From contig JADZEA010000110.1 of assembly GCA_020850775.1 (NCBI GenBank), positions 1-51,853 on the forward strand: a stretch of 51,853 nt of DNA, written 5' to 3'. The notes under the pieces were generated by a model. The model was given only the letters and a program-made list of their open reading frames with translations. It did no database searches and was not told the DNA's origin. The position numbers and the translations under genes are program-made. Within the stretch, counting starts at the first letter, position 1. Each line of letters starts with the position of its first letter. The DNA is from a bacterium. GTDB taxonomy: Bacteria; CLD3. Positions 35,801-43,743 of this stretch are shown here, one piece after another.

Positions 35801-38800
35801 GTAACCGTGTAGTCGTTATCGCCAAAAACGGGAGTAGAAGTCGTTTGTGAAAGTGTTACGGATTCGCCAACCGCCAAACCGCTTGTGTAAGTTTGTAAAA
35901 TCGTTGTTGTTGGAATGCTTGCACCGGAAGTCTGAAACCTGACGTCAACCGGAGTTCCTGAAGGAATTGCGGATTCGCCGTTGTTTCTGATTGTTGCAAG
36001 CAAGCTCAGCGGGTCGCCGGCATTAATCGGAGTTGCCGGAGAAACATCAAGGTCAAGGTAACCAATGTTCAGGTTTGAAACAGGTAAGTAAACATCAATT
36101 AAACCTGTGTAAACATTGTTTGTTTCGTCGTACTCCGAAACGGAACCGCTTCCGATTGGTTCGTCAACTTTGATTGTAACGGTGTGTGTTCCAACAGTCG
36201 TGAAAATGTAGTTGAAACTTTGTGTGGCAAGATTGCAGGGGTCGTAAAAAGAACAGGTTGAAGCGCAGCCACCAATGTTTGTGTAGTTCAGGACAGCGAC
36301 GGGAATTGGGTCAGAATCAACGTAAACGTTTGCAGTAAAACTTCCTGAAGCTGCTCCGCCGAGATTATCAACTCTGACGTTGTAGGAGTAGTTTTGGTTC
36401 ACGATGCTTCTTCCGTAGATGTTGTTGCCGGAAGGTGTTAAGTCAGGTTGGTTTGGTAAAACTCTGACGGCGCAGGAAGAGTTGTTGTTGCTTTCGGTTG
36501 TTTCCGTAACGATGTTTGTTTCGTCAGCGTAGCAGTAAACGTAGCTTGTCCCGATGTTGTTGAAGGTTGTTGAAAAGTTAAAACTTTGGGAAGCTCCTGC
36601 TGCAAGCCCTGAAATTAACTGACTTCCGATTAGTGCTGAGTTTTCGTCGTAGTACCTGAAGTAAAAAGCACCTGAAGGAACACAGCCACTGTTTGTAACG
36701 GTTGCAGTTCCGTTGACGGGATTTCCCTGAATTACTTTGTAACAATCAAGGGAAATGCCTGAAGTCAGGTCTGTTCCGCAGCTTGGAGGAGCAATTACGG
36801 TTAAAGTCAGGGGACCAAAATTTCCTGTCAGTGTGAAATCGGTTACACTTCCAACGATTGTGTAGGTTCCGGGAGCAGGAGCGTAAAAGTAAAAGTCAAA
36901 ATCGCCGTTTGCGTTTGTGTAGGCTGAAAAAGTGGCGCCTGTTTCAGCGATTTGAGCTGAGACGGTTGCTCCAGAGACGTCAAAATCGCTTCCGAAAACG
37001 TCGTCGTACTGTGCGTTTCCGTAGCCTCTGACTGAGTAGCCCTGGTAAGTGTTGGAAGGAGAGAGAGCAGCAGTTACCACAATCGCGCCGGGAACGACGT
37101 AATCACCAACCGTAACGGGACGAATCGCAAAATTATTTAGTTCGTTGTCTTCAACAAGGTCGTTGTTTGCGTCAATCACAACTTTCATCGGGATGTAGTT
37201 TTCGTAATCAAAAGAACGGAACCAGGAAACCGTTGTTTGAGATTGGTAAGAAAGCGAGGTAATGTTTGTTGAGGCAACCAAATTATTTTCTTCGTAGAGC
37301 TCCACGACAAAATTTTGGGCATTGAAATCGGAATTGTTGTGAATAGTTGCAGAGATTGTGATGATTTCGCCCATTTCCGGGTTTGCGTTGCTGAAAGTGA
37401 TGTCGTTGGCAAAGATTGAAACGTCAAGAAGGTCGTTGGAGACAAAAGGTCCGCCCAAAATGCTTGTTGCTGTGTTTCCGCCGGCAGCGTCCTGAACGAC
37501 GATTTGGGATTTCCAGTTTTCACTTTCGCTTAGTTGTGTAAAAAGAACGTAACGTTTTCCGTTTGTTGGGTCTGTGTCGGCAAGATTTTCTTCAACCATT
37601 GAGTAAGAGAGGTCTTGAGAATCAATAAAATTGCCGTTGCCGTTAAAATCAAGCAAAACTTTCGGGTAACCGGAAGCAGGTAAATCGCCGTCTGCGTCTG
37701 TGTAGTCAATTGCAAACTGGAAAGTTGTCAACGCAGAACCGGTATCGGGTTCAACGATTGAGTTTACGAAGCCGGTTTGGTTTGTAAAAGAAAGCGTTGG
37801 GTTGTTGTTGGAAAAAGAACTGTTTCCGTTAAGCGGTGCAGTTGAAGTTGTGAAACAAGGTGTGCCAACAAAATTTCCATTGTTTCCGTTGATTGTAGCG
37901 TCTAAGACGGGATTTGTGATTGTTTGGTTGAGGTTGTAGCAAGCAAGAAGTCCCGTTTCGTTTCCGTTAAGAACTGAACTCATTTCCGTTTGGATTTCTG
38001 TTTGCGTTTTAGCAAAGTTCCAGATTCTCAGTTCGTCCAAACTGCCGGAAAAGTATTCTGAGTTTCCCCAGAAACCAGCGCCGAAAGCTTGTGTCTGAGA
38101 GGTCAGAGCGGTTCCTGAAAGGTTTGTCTGAAAATCCTGAACTCCGTTGATGTATCCTTTCCAGGTTGTTCCGTCAAAAACGTAAGCGATGTGGTACCAG
38201 GTGTTTGGTGTGAGAGAGATTGAGCCGTTTCCGCTTGTAAAAGTTCCACTGTTGGTTTTTCCGTGGTAACGGATGTAGTTTCCGCCGGCAGCAACAGCCA
38301 TTCCAAAATCTACAAAACCGCTTCCGCTTCCGTAAATCCAGCGCCAGGTGTTTGTGTTTGTGTAGTTGAACCACGCTTCAATGGTAAAAGCTGAAGAGTT
38401 GTTTAACAAGTTCGGTACCTCTATTTTGCTTGAGCCGTTAAAACAAGCCATTTTACCGCCGGAAGAACTGATTTCCAGTGTTGTTGAGGCAGTTGAGTTT
38501 GCTCCCAAAGTGTCAGTAACTCTCAGAGAAATCGTGTGGGTTGCAGGGTAAGAAAGGCTTGAAACAGTTGACCAGTAAACTGTTGGTGTAGCTCCCGTAA
38601 CGTCGCCGAAAATTCCGTCGTTGTTCAAATCCCAGGAGTAAGAAGCGATTGCGTCGCCGCAGGAAGCGTCGTAGTCTGAAGAAGCCGAGCCATCTAAAGT
38701 AAAATCGTTCAATGCGTTAACGGTGTAAGGTCCGCCTGCGTTTGAAACGGGAGAGTTGTTTCCGACACTAACGTAAACGGTGAAATTGTCTGTGTCTGTG

Positions 38801-40134
38801 CTTCCAAAATTATCGGTTGTTCGGACAGTTGCGTTGTAGTTTCCGAAAGAAGAGTAAGCGTAAGTTACAGAACTGCCTGCACCGGTAAGGTCGTAGCTCC
38901 CGTTTCCGTCAAAATCATAATCGTAAGAAATGATTGTTTTTGCTGCGTTTGGGTGGAACGAAGCAGAAGAGTTAAAGGTTAAGGTTTCACCACAGGAAGC
39001 AGGGTTTGGAGAAACGTTCAGGTCAGCAACCGGATCGTCGGGTAAGATTGTGATTGTTGAGTTTGCGGTTCCGGTCAATCCTTCGTTATCGGTTGCACGA
39101 ACTTTGATTGTGAAAGGAACGTTCAGAAAGTGTGGCAACGAAGCAAGCAGCGAGGCTGAGATTGTTGGGTTTACTCCTGTTGCGTCGTCGTAAAATCCGT
39201 CGTTATCCAAATCCCAGTCAAAACTCAGAGCGTCTCCGCAAGCAATGTTCGGGTCGGTTGTTGCCGTTGCGTTCAGGTTTAAACTTGAGTTTTCTACGGC
39301 TGAGTAGGGACCACCTGCGTTTGCTGCCGGAGCTGTTGCACCGTAGTTCCATGAGAAATTTTGTGAAGCGTAAGCATAAATTCCCAGGGAAGTAGTGATT
39401 CTGAGGTTAATCACAGAAGTCAAAGCTGAGATTGGGTAAGAAACGACTGCACCAACATTGTCAACAATAAAATCGTTGTTAAAATCCCACTCGTAGGCGG
39501 TGATGCTTCCGATGCTTCCCGCTGTTGAAACTGAGCCGTCCAAGGTAACGGTTTCGCCGCAGGAAGCGGAATAAGGATTAACCGTAAAAATTGCTGTTGG
39601 CGGAACGTAGGGAATTCCGGTAAAACTTAGCTCGTCAACCAGGATTTTTCCGGAAGGAGCAGTATCTTTTTCTAAAGTTACTTTCAGGTAGCGGGCAAAA
39701 AGGTTGTTTGAAAGTGGGAGGTTTAGCGTGTTGCGGGATTCGTCTGAGTAAGTTCCGTTTATCCCGATTAGTTCGCTGAGTGTGAAATTTGTTCCGTCGC
39801 TGCTAAACTGAATGTTTAGAGTATCAGCAATTACGATTCCTTCGGAAGAACTTTTGTAGGTTCCGACAGTAACGTCGCTGAAAAGCCAGGTTGAGCCGAA
39901 ATCAAAAATGATGGTTGGATTTCCTGAGTTCCAGCCGACCCATTCGTAGGCGATTCCGTTTCCAAGGTTTGTGTTAAACGGAGTCGTTCCGATGTTTCCA
40001 TCGGTAAGTTGTGAACCTGTTTCGTCAGAGTAAAAATCTGGTGAACTCTGGTAAGTGTAGGAAACAGGTGTTACGGCTAAAAGTTTTGTTGTCAGAACAA
40101 AAACGGTAGCCAAAGTTTTTAGTGAATTTTTCAT
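32875..40134 (-). CDS. giant secreted multidomain protein (discoidin-like, PKD, LamG, CARDB, FN3)
   Basis: 2419 residues. A signal peptide (about 1-20) comes first. About 28-178 is a discoidin (F5/8 C)-like domain (IIFDFGSTWLFSDVTVG). About 180-560 holds four PKD-type domains, each with Asp-rich D-x-D-x-D-G turns (WDLDNDGFYDD, YDFDGNGSYD). About 565-770 is a LamG/concanavalin-like domain (SAFTIEAWFNY, WYHIAYVFDG, SLDELRIWNFAKTQTEI). Next come many CARDB repeats marked by E-x-NN (VEDNELNN, VTETTESNNNS). ASH/DUF1573-like strands follow (GVDFGTIFNGSNTTQTITVLN), then two FN3-like domains. The end is a short very basic tail (AKRKQRAKEVKEILSKK) with no type IX sorting domain. It probably acts in adhesion or surface binding. 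The bases look richer in G+C than neighbours. Confidence 0.9.
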   Translation of the reverse strand: MKNSLKTLATVFVLTTKLLAVTPVSYTYQSSPDFYSDETGSQLTDGNIGTTPFNTNLGNGIAYEWVGWNSGNPTIIFDFGSTWLFSDVTVGTYKSSSEGIVIADTLNIQFSSDGTNFTLSELIGINGTYSDESRNTLNLPLSNNLFARYLKVTLEKDTAPSGKILVDELSFTGIPYVPPTAIFTVNPYSASCGETVTLDGSVSTAGSIGSITAYEWDFNNDFIVDNVGAVVSYPISALTSVINLRITTSLGIYAYASQNFSWNYGATAPAANAGGPYSAVENSSLNLNATATTDPNIACGDALSFDWDLDNDGFYDDATGVNPTISASLLASLPHFLNVPFTIKVRATDNEGLTGTANSTITILPDDPVADLNVSPNPASCGETLTFNSSASFHPNAAKTIISYDYDFDGNGSYDLTGAGSSVTYAYSSFGNYNATVRTTDNFGSTDTDNFTVYVSVGNNSPVSNAGGPYTVNALNDFTLDGSASSDYDASCGDAIASYSWDLNNDGIFGDVTGATPTVYWSTVSSLSYPATHTISLRVTDTLGANSTASTTLEISSSGGKMACFNGSSKIEVPNLLNNSSAFTIEAWFNYTNTNTWRWIYGSGSGFVDFGMAVAAGGNYIRYHGKTNSGTFTSGNGSISLTPNTWYHIAYVFDGTTWKGYINGVQDFQTNLSGTALTSQTQAFGAGFWGNSEYFSGSLDELRIWNFAKTQTEIQTEMSSVLNGNETGLLACYNLNQTITNPVLDATINGNNGNFVGTPCFTTSTAPLNGNSSFSNNNPTLSFTNQTGFVNSIVEPDTGSALTTFQFAIDYTDADGDLPASGYPKVLLDFNGNGNFIDSQDLSYSMVEENLADTDPTNGKRYVLFTQLSESENWKSQIVVQDAAGGNTATSILGGPFVSNDLLDVSIFANDITFSNANPEMGEIITISATIHNNSDFNAQNFVVELYEENNLVASTNITSLSYQSQTTVSWFRSFDYENYIPMKVVIDANNDLVEDNELNNFAIRPVTVGDYVVPGAIVVTAALSPSNTYQGYSVRGYGNAQYDDVFGSDFDVSGATVSAQIAETGATFSAYTNANGDFDFYFYAPAPGTYTIVGSVTDFTLTGNFGPLTLTVIAPPSCGTDLTSGISLDCYKVIQGNPVNGTATVTNSGCVPSGAFYFRYYDENSALIGSQLISGLAAGASQSFNFSTTFNNIGTSYVYCYADETNIVTETTESNNNSSCAVRVLPNQPDLTPSGNNIYGRSIVNQNYSYNVRVDNLGGAASGSFTANVYVDSDPIPVAVLNYTNIGGCASTCSFYDPCNLATQSFNYIFTTVGTHTVTIKVDEPIGSGSVSEYDETNNVYTGLIDVYLPVSNLNIGYLDLDVSPATPINAGDPLSLLATIRNNGESAIPSGTPVDVRFQTSGASIPTTTILQTYTSGLAVGESVTLSQTTSTPVFGDNDYTVTLDPNDTINESSNSDNSATYPLCWEFSLGEFPYTPMFWELTHYTGDNVNLLVALFNHGLYTGTNVETRFYVNDGSGDVYVGSDTELSVTPTRGNIYSHATGQSVFYTFPAAGTYTVTMVTDFPNAFTECNETNNTLIVPVTVIDYAPDLRILSQHVSPTELNPDPNEPIGIYLSFENIGNANAGAFSVVCKVDDIQLGSTIPVSGLAAGEDTTVAVISTWNSALVGAHVIRGFVDFGGTVAESDELNNEASRAVIVGESANLLFTNLNFSNSVPNLNEEITITASILNEGDLDCNATLNFYYVTDVLDTVLIGTNLISVLNNNSITSSLNWVVPDTVTTIYCEIVNSNPTEFDNDDNSTEKELGPTPFAQISVLPTSFSKAFATCEATQTDTLFISNSGTGTMTYTISSASSLVSESKTSGTVAPSSQDTVLVTFGSVTADYGTYSATIVINSNSLTNPQTLVPVILNYNGSGISLSAPGVDFGTIFNGSNTTQTITVLNNGNDTLDVTDIDLPSADFLINPATFEILPNQNLVLEITWNPKSTQTLLELITIHSNDCNDAAKTFSVSGNSTTPAYYSTFDLQTNLVSGSWQANVPVSGNSWTLSDDGSGNKFAKISGLVTAPNSNKNNQTASLVEASLESVTYDFSTFTSVSLMFYHDYSAGSEIAPEGCYVEISTNGGTTYPNQVAYYNSSTSGNVSLDVSGIVAGEDSVKARFRYQVTSGDFWKVDNILLGSSTALISLPPIKVETVVVLSTTSSGFEIGWTPSYDVDFAFYEVYFATHSDFSNALVWDSSDDVLLSDYNTNNTTVTNVFPANYLVKIRGTDFAGNQSEFSDPISVSVGTTLVTNLKIKQSGTQIQLSWDEINNPSLTITGFNVYRSTTPDLNTETAVPVGSNVNDEDVLVAGIQWTDTNLVESTYFYVVTALGSSNVTSPAFQKNQNVLSNSSGMKNKLGKEVLAKRKQRAKEVKEILSKK

Positions 40135-40191
40135 AAAAAGACCTATTTAAATTTATTGAATAAAATCTTACTGCTTTGACCGTATTTCTTT

Positions 40192-40227
40192 TTGATTAAA
40201 ATCACAACAACCACAAAATTTTTTGTG
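40192..40227 (-). promoter_or_regulatory. candidate operator region upstream of the giant gene
   Basis: TTGAT-TAAA-ATCAC (40192-40205) is one base from an FNR-type box. CACAAAA-TT-TTTTGTG (40212-40227) is a perfect 7-bp inverted repeat. Both lie within 100 nt upstream of the giant gene start. The rest of the 269-nt gap (40135-40403) shows nothing clear. Confidence 0.35.
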
Positions 40228-40403
40228 TGAACGTGAACTCACCCTAAAAAAATGCTAAAATATTTCTTTTTCTGTGAAGCGGACAAAGTCATCGGGTAAA
40301 AAAGTTTGTTTTGTGTTTTTACCAAAGGAATTATTTCACCTTTTGTGGTGATATTTTTGCACAACCTTTCAGCGGTTCTTATTTTTAAAAGTAAAAAAAA
40401 TTG

Positions 40404-41624
40404 TTAACGGGCAGAGATTTTCTCAAAAACTGTTTTTGCAATCGTTTTGTAGCCATTTTCATTCGGATGACCGTCAGAGATTGCTTTGTAAGGCTGTTTG
40501 CCTTGTTCTGCAAATTTTACAAGCTCCGGCAAGGCGTCAACAAAATCAATTTTTTGGGTTTGCAGAAAAGTTTTCAGTCGCCCTGAAACCAATTTTTCAT
40601 TTTCAAGAAGTTGCGTGTAAGTTTTGTTTGAACCTTTTGCAACAAAATTTTCAAAAACAATTTCCTTTGTAGGAATAATTAGCACAAGAAATTTTACGCC
40701 TTGAGATTTTGCTTTTTCGTTTGCCAAACGGATTGCTTCAAGCGAAATCCTGAAACCTTCAGCGATTCTTGGGTCGTTTAGGTTCAGAGCTAAAAAACGA
40801 TAGTTTGGGGTCAGAACAGTTTTGATTTTTTCCGTTTCAACAACCAAACAATCCTGCTTTTGTTTTGCTTCCTGCCTGATTTTTTGCCAGTCAGTTTTTT
40901 GAGTTTTCAACTCGTAAATTTTTTTTACTGCACGGAACAAGCCGTAGAGTTTTGATTTTTCTGCCAAAAATTCTTTCAGGCTTGTTTCAGGATTAATTTT
41001 TTCTTTCGCGGGTTTGGTAGCAAGGTTTTCAAAGGTAGCAGAAATTTTTGCTTTCAAAGGGTTTTGTGTTTCTAATTCCCGGATTTTTTGCAAAATGTCT
41101 GCCTGAGTGGATTTCAGTTCCGGAAACTGTTTTTTTTCGTAAACGTGAGCAAAACAATCGTAGAGGTCGTTTCCCGTGTAGAATGTTTCAACCACAAGTT
41201 TTGGTTTGAGTTGAAAAGCTTCGTCAAGCAAAATTAAGTTGTGAGTTTGTCCGTAGCCGCCGTAAGCAAGGCTGTAAACGTCTTTTTCAAGCATTTTTCC
41301 AAGTTGTTTCGTCCAGGCATTTTCAGGAGAGACACCGACACCGTAAGTTTGTGAATCGCCGAGAGCTGCGATTTCGGTTTTTTGTGGAACAGTTTTGTTA
41401 CGGAAACCTTTTTCATCGTGTTCAGGATTTTGTGGATTTGGTCGCCAACCAAGTTTTTCGTCTTCAAGCGTTGTTGGAATGTTTTTTTCGGTAGTTTCGC
41501 GGGAAAGCAAAGTTTCGGTTTTTGGTGAAAACAAACAGGTAAGTTGCAGTGTAAATTCCAGTGTGAACAAAGTCAGGAGCAAGGCAGTGGCAGAAAAGAG
41601 GGTTTTTTTAGTTGCAGTGTTCAT
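40404..41624 (-). CDS. membrane-anchored SGNH-hydrolase-like protein
   Basis: 406 residues. One N-terminal membrane helix (about 9-32), then an SGNH/GDSL fold facing the periplasm. Block I is ALGDSQTYG with nucleophile Ser91, and block V is SDGHPNENG with Asp384 and His386. The layout resembles AlgX/AlgJ-like and other polysaccharide O-acyl-modifying proteins, which often accompany an MBOAT acyltransferase. No MBOAT gene is present here. It lies directly upstream of the giant surface protein on the same strand, but the 269-nt gap makes one transcript uncertain. Confidence 0.82.
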   Translation of the reverse strand: MNTATKKTLFSATALLLTLFTLEFTLQLTCLFSPKTETLLSRETTEKNIPTTLEDEKLGWRPNPQNPEHDEKGFRNKTVPQKTEIAALGDSQTYGVGVSPENAWTKQLGKMLEKDVYSLAYGGYGQTHNLILLDEAFQLKPKLVVETFYTGNDLYDCFAHVYEKKQFPELKSTQADILQKIRELETQNPLKAKISATFENLATKPAKEKINPETSLKEFLAEKSKLYGLFRAVKKIYELKTQKTDWQKIRQEAKQKQDCLVVETEKIKTVLTPNYRFLALNLNDPRIAEGFRISLEAIRLANEKAKSQGVKFLVLIIPTKEIVFENFVAKGSNKTYTQLLENEKLVSGRLKTFLQTQKIDFVDALPELVKFAEQGKQPYKAISDGHPNENGYKTIAKTVFEKISAR

Positions 41625-41655
41625 TTTTTTCCAGAATTTTGTTTGGTAAAAATAA

Positions 41656-41677
41656 AAGATTTTAGCTTCAAAAAACA
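41656..41677 (+). repeat. 22-nt direct repeat, left copy
   Basis: The same 22 bases (core TTTTAGCTTCAAAAAAC) occur again at 44607-44628. The two copies lie on the same strand, 2951 nt apart, and bracket the cytochrome operon. Confidence 0.75.
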
Positions 41678-41720
41678 GAGTTAAACTTTTTTGAGAGAAG
41701 ATTTTTTCTTGTCCTTAAAG

Positions 41721-41750
41721 CCAGAGACTCTTAAACCAGAGGCTCTTAAA
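41721..41750 (+). repeat. tandem 15-nt repeat pair
   Basis: CCAGAGACTCTTAAA is followed directly by the same unit with one change (A to G). Each contains a small inverted repeat AGAG-N-CTCT, so the pair could bind two protein dimers. Confidence 0.6.
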
Positions 41751-41852
41751 AATAAGAGAAAAAAGTTGTTTTTATTTTGGTTAGAGTTAGTTTTTCTGAA
41801 AAATGTTTAATTTAAGTAGCTGTTTGTGGATTTGATTTGTTTGGTACAGGAA

Positions 41853-41866
41853 TTGACCTTAATCAA
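41853..41866 (+). promoter_or_regulatory. FNR-like binding site upstream of the cytochrome operon
   Basis: TTGAC-CTTA-ATCAA differs at one position from the FNR consensus TTGAT-N4-ATCAA. It lies 95 nt before the Cyc2-like ATG. Control of respiratory cytochromes by a Crp/Fnr protein would be expected. No such regulator gene is in the window. Confidence 0.5.
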
Positions 41867-41960
41867 ACCATTAATTTTTAGAAAAGTTGAAAGGAAATTT
41901 GTATTTTTTTTATCTTTTAACTTTTTGTGAACTTTTTAAAATAAATTTGGAGATACTTAG

Positions 41961-43292
41961 ATGAAAAGAGTTACTAATTTTTTAGCTGAAAGCACAGTTC
42001 TTTTGGCGGGTTTAGTACTTGCAATTTTAGCAATGCAAAGCAATGTTTTTGCTACTACGCAGTGGTCAAGAAAGTATAAAACATCTTGTACAACTTGCCA
42101 CACAGTTTTTCCAAGGTTGAACTACTACGGAGAAAGATTTTTGAGAAATGGTTACCAGGACCCGGATTCTGATAAACCGGACGGCGAAACTTTAGGAAAA
42201 ACAAAGATTAATGATTACTTGTCAATTGATGAGTTAGGCAATTTTATTGGTCTTCGTTTGAATTTTACACCGATACAAATGAAAACAAACAGTCTTGTGA
42301 TTGATGGTAAGAAAGAAACTCAGTTCACGATTGGAAACCCGAACTGGTATCAGGTATTTTTTGCAGGCTCGCTTGCTAAAAATATTTCACTTTTTATTGA
42401 AGCGGAAAATGACGGAAAAGCGATGCATTTTAATTGGGCACATCTTGGATTTCACAATTTAGGCGGTACAACTTTAGCAAACGTTTTTGTTGGTAACGTC
42501 GCTGCGCTTGAGTTTGGAGGTTATCCAAACAGGCTTCCTCAGATTGCGGCACTTAAAGGAGACATTTTTCAAATCACTTCTTCAGGTGGAGCAAAAGCAG
42601 TTGCTGACGGAGGAAACGGTGTCGCTGACGATGTTACAGGTTCTACCGCTGCAAGACCAGGAATTATGTGGTTTGGTTACAAGGGTCCAGTTGTTGCCTG
42701 GGCAGGAATCAGTCCCGGAAGCACAGCAAAAGACAACAACGGTTTGTACCACTACTGGGGAGCTTTAAGGTTTGAAATTCCGGAATCAATGGAATCCACT
42801 TTTGAAGGCTCAAACGTTACTGCCTGGTTTTACAAAGGCGAAGATGCAACTGCAACGGCAACCAAACAAATCACTAATCCATTTACAAGACTTTCTTTAC
42901 AAGGAAACCTGAGGTTTGGTCATCTTGACATTCAGGCAGCTTACCTGACTGTTACAGAAGACAACTACTACCTGAGACCAGATTCAACTAAAAAGGACGA
43001 AAAGTACAGTGGAATTTCCGTGTTGGCAGGTCAATCTTTTGGTCAATGGCATCCTTACATCCAGTTTGATACGGTTACTTACGACGATAAAATTTTAGCT
43101 GAAGGAAAAACAGACGCCACAACAAGCAAAGAAACACCGGGAAAAGACCGAATGTTTGTTACGCCTGCAATTGGTTACTCTCTGAGAGAAAACATCAGAG
43201 TAATCGGAATTTACAGGCTTGATTTGACCAAAGAACAAAATGGTTACAAAAAATCCAACGAAGCACAGATTAACTTAAGGATGATGTTCTAA
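41961..43292 (+). CDS. Cyc2-like fused cytochrome c-porin
   Basis: 443 residues. A signal peptide (about 1-31, ending FATT) leads to one heme-c site at the start of the mature chain, Cys43-x-x-Cys46-His47. It is followed by FPRLNYYGERFLRNGY (50-65), a pattern matching Cyc2, where CxxCH is followed by F-P-x-L, G-x-x-F and G-Y. The remaining roughly 350 residues are alternating beta strands and end in Phe (NLRMMF), as for outer-membrane barrels. Cyc2 of iron oxidisers has this same one-heme-plus-barrel design and similar length. Its stop overlaps the next ATG (TAATG). I infer a conduit passing electrons across the outer membrane. Iron as donor is not proven. Confidence 0.78.
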   Translation: MKRVTNFLAESTVLLAGLVLAILAMQSNVFATTQWSRKYKTSCTTCHTVFPRLNYYGERFLRNGYQDPDSDKPDGETLGKTKINDYLSIDELGNFIGLRLNFTPIQMKTNSLVIDGKKETQFTIGNPNWYQVFFAGSLAKNISLFIEAENDGKAMHFNWAHLGFHNLGGTTLANVFVGNVAALEFGGYPNRLPQIAALKGDIFQITSSGGAKAVADGGNGVADDVTGSTAARPGIMWFGYKGPVVAWAGISPGSTAKDNNGLYHYWGALRFEIPESMESTFEGSNVTAWFYKGEDATATATKQITNPFTRLSLQGNLRFGHLDIQAAYLTVTEDNYYLRPDSTKKDEKYSGISVLAGQSFGQWHPYIQFDTVTYDDKILAEGKTDATTSKETPGKDRMFVTPAIGYSLRENIRVIGIYRLDLTKEQNGYKKSNEAQINLRMMF

Positions 43293-43717
43293 TGAAAACA
43301 TTAATTTTTTTAGGTTTGGCGGTAAGTTTTTTCCTTTGTTCGCAGCTGAAAGCGGATGAAAAAAAACTACCTGAAGGTCAAAAAATTTTCTTAAAGTATG
43401 GTTGTAACGAATGCCACACGGTTTTAGCTGCAAGCATCGGAAAATCGGATAAAAAATCAACCGACGACGAGGAAGAAGCTGCCGAAAAAGAAAACGAAGC
43501 AATTAAACCACCAGACCTTTCTAACATCGGAAACGAAAAAAAAGGTGAGTGGGTTGACCTTTACCTTAGAAAAAAAGAAGCCATCGAAGGAAGAAAACAC
43601 AAAAAAAGATTTAAAGGCAACAAAGAAGAAAAAACTACACTCGTTGAATGGCTCGGAACACTTAAAACTGTTCCTGAAGTGAAAGACACTAAAACCGACG
43701 GAAAAAAAGCAAAGTAA
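43292..43717 (+). CDS. periplasmic monoheme cytochrome c without Met ligand
   Basis: 141 residues. A signal peptide (1-21) and heme site Cys38-x-x-Cys41-His42 in a class I-like frame (GQKIFLKYGCNECHTV), with the later helix EEKTTLVEWLGTL. An acidic insert (DDEEEAAEKENE) follows the heme. The mature chain has no methionine, so the usual His-Met ligation is impossible. The only other histidine is His103 in a basic stretch (GRKHKKRF), close to where the Met-bearing loop normally sits. It should shuttle electrons between the outer-membrane Cyc2-like protein and the membrane tetraheme protein encoded next. Confidence 0.85.
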   Translation: MKTLIFLGLAVSFFLCSQLKADEKKLPEGQKIFLKYGCNECHTVLAASIGKSDKKSTDDEEEAAEKENEAIKPPDLSNIGNEKKGEWVDLYLRKKEAIEGRKHKKRFKGNKEEKTTLVEWLGTLKTVPEVKDTKTDGKKAK

Positions 43718-43743
43718 CCAACTAAAAACGAAAGTGAAGAAAA

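Larger units (their letters stand above)
41625..41960. other. 336-nt regulatory region between the SGNH gene and the cytochrome operon
   Basis: From left to right it holds one copy of a 22-nt repeat (41656-41677), two tandem 15-nt repeats (41721-41750), an FNR-like box (41853-41866), a candidate promoter (TTG 41887-41889, 21 nt, TATCTTTT 41911-41918) and the GGAG ribosome-binding site (41949-41952) of the Cyc2-like gene. The spacing puts the FNR-like box about 65 nt before the predicted start. Confidence 0.5.

Noticed and set aside
33300-39400. Many plus-strand frames and repeated GTTTCCG-like strings in the giant gene
   Set aside because: They arise from the biased codons of repeated beta domains on the minus strand. 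Spacing is irregular, so this is neither a CRISPR array nor a DNA-level tandem repeat.
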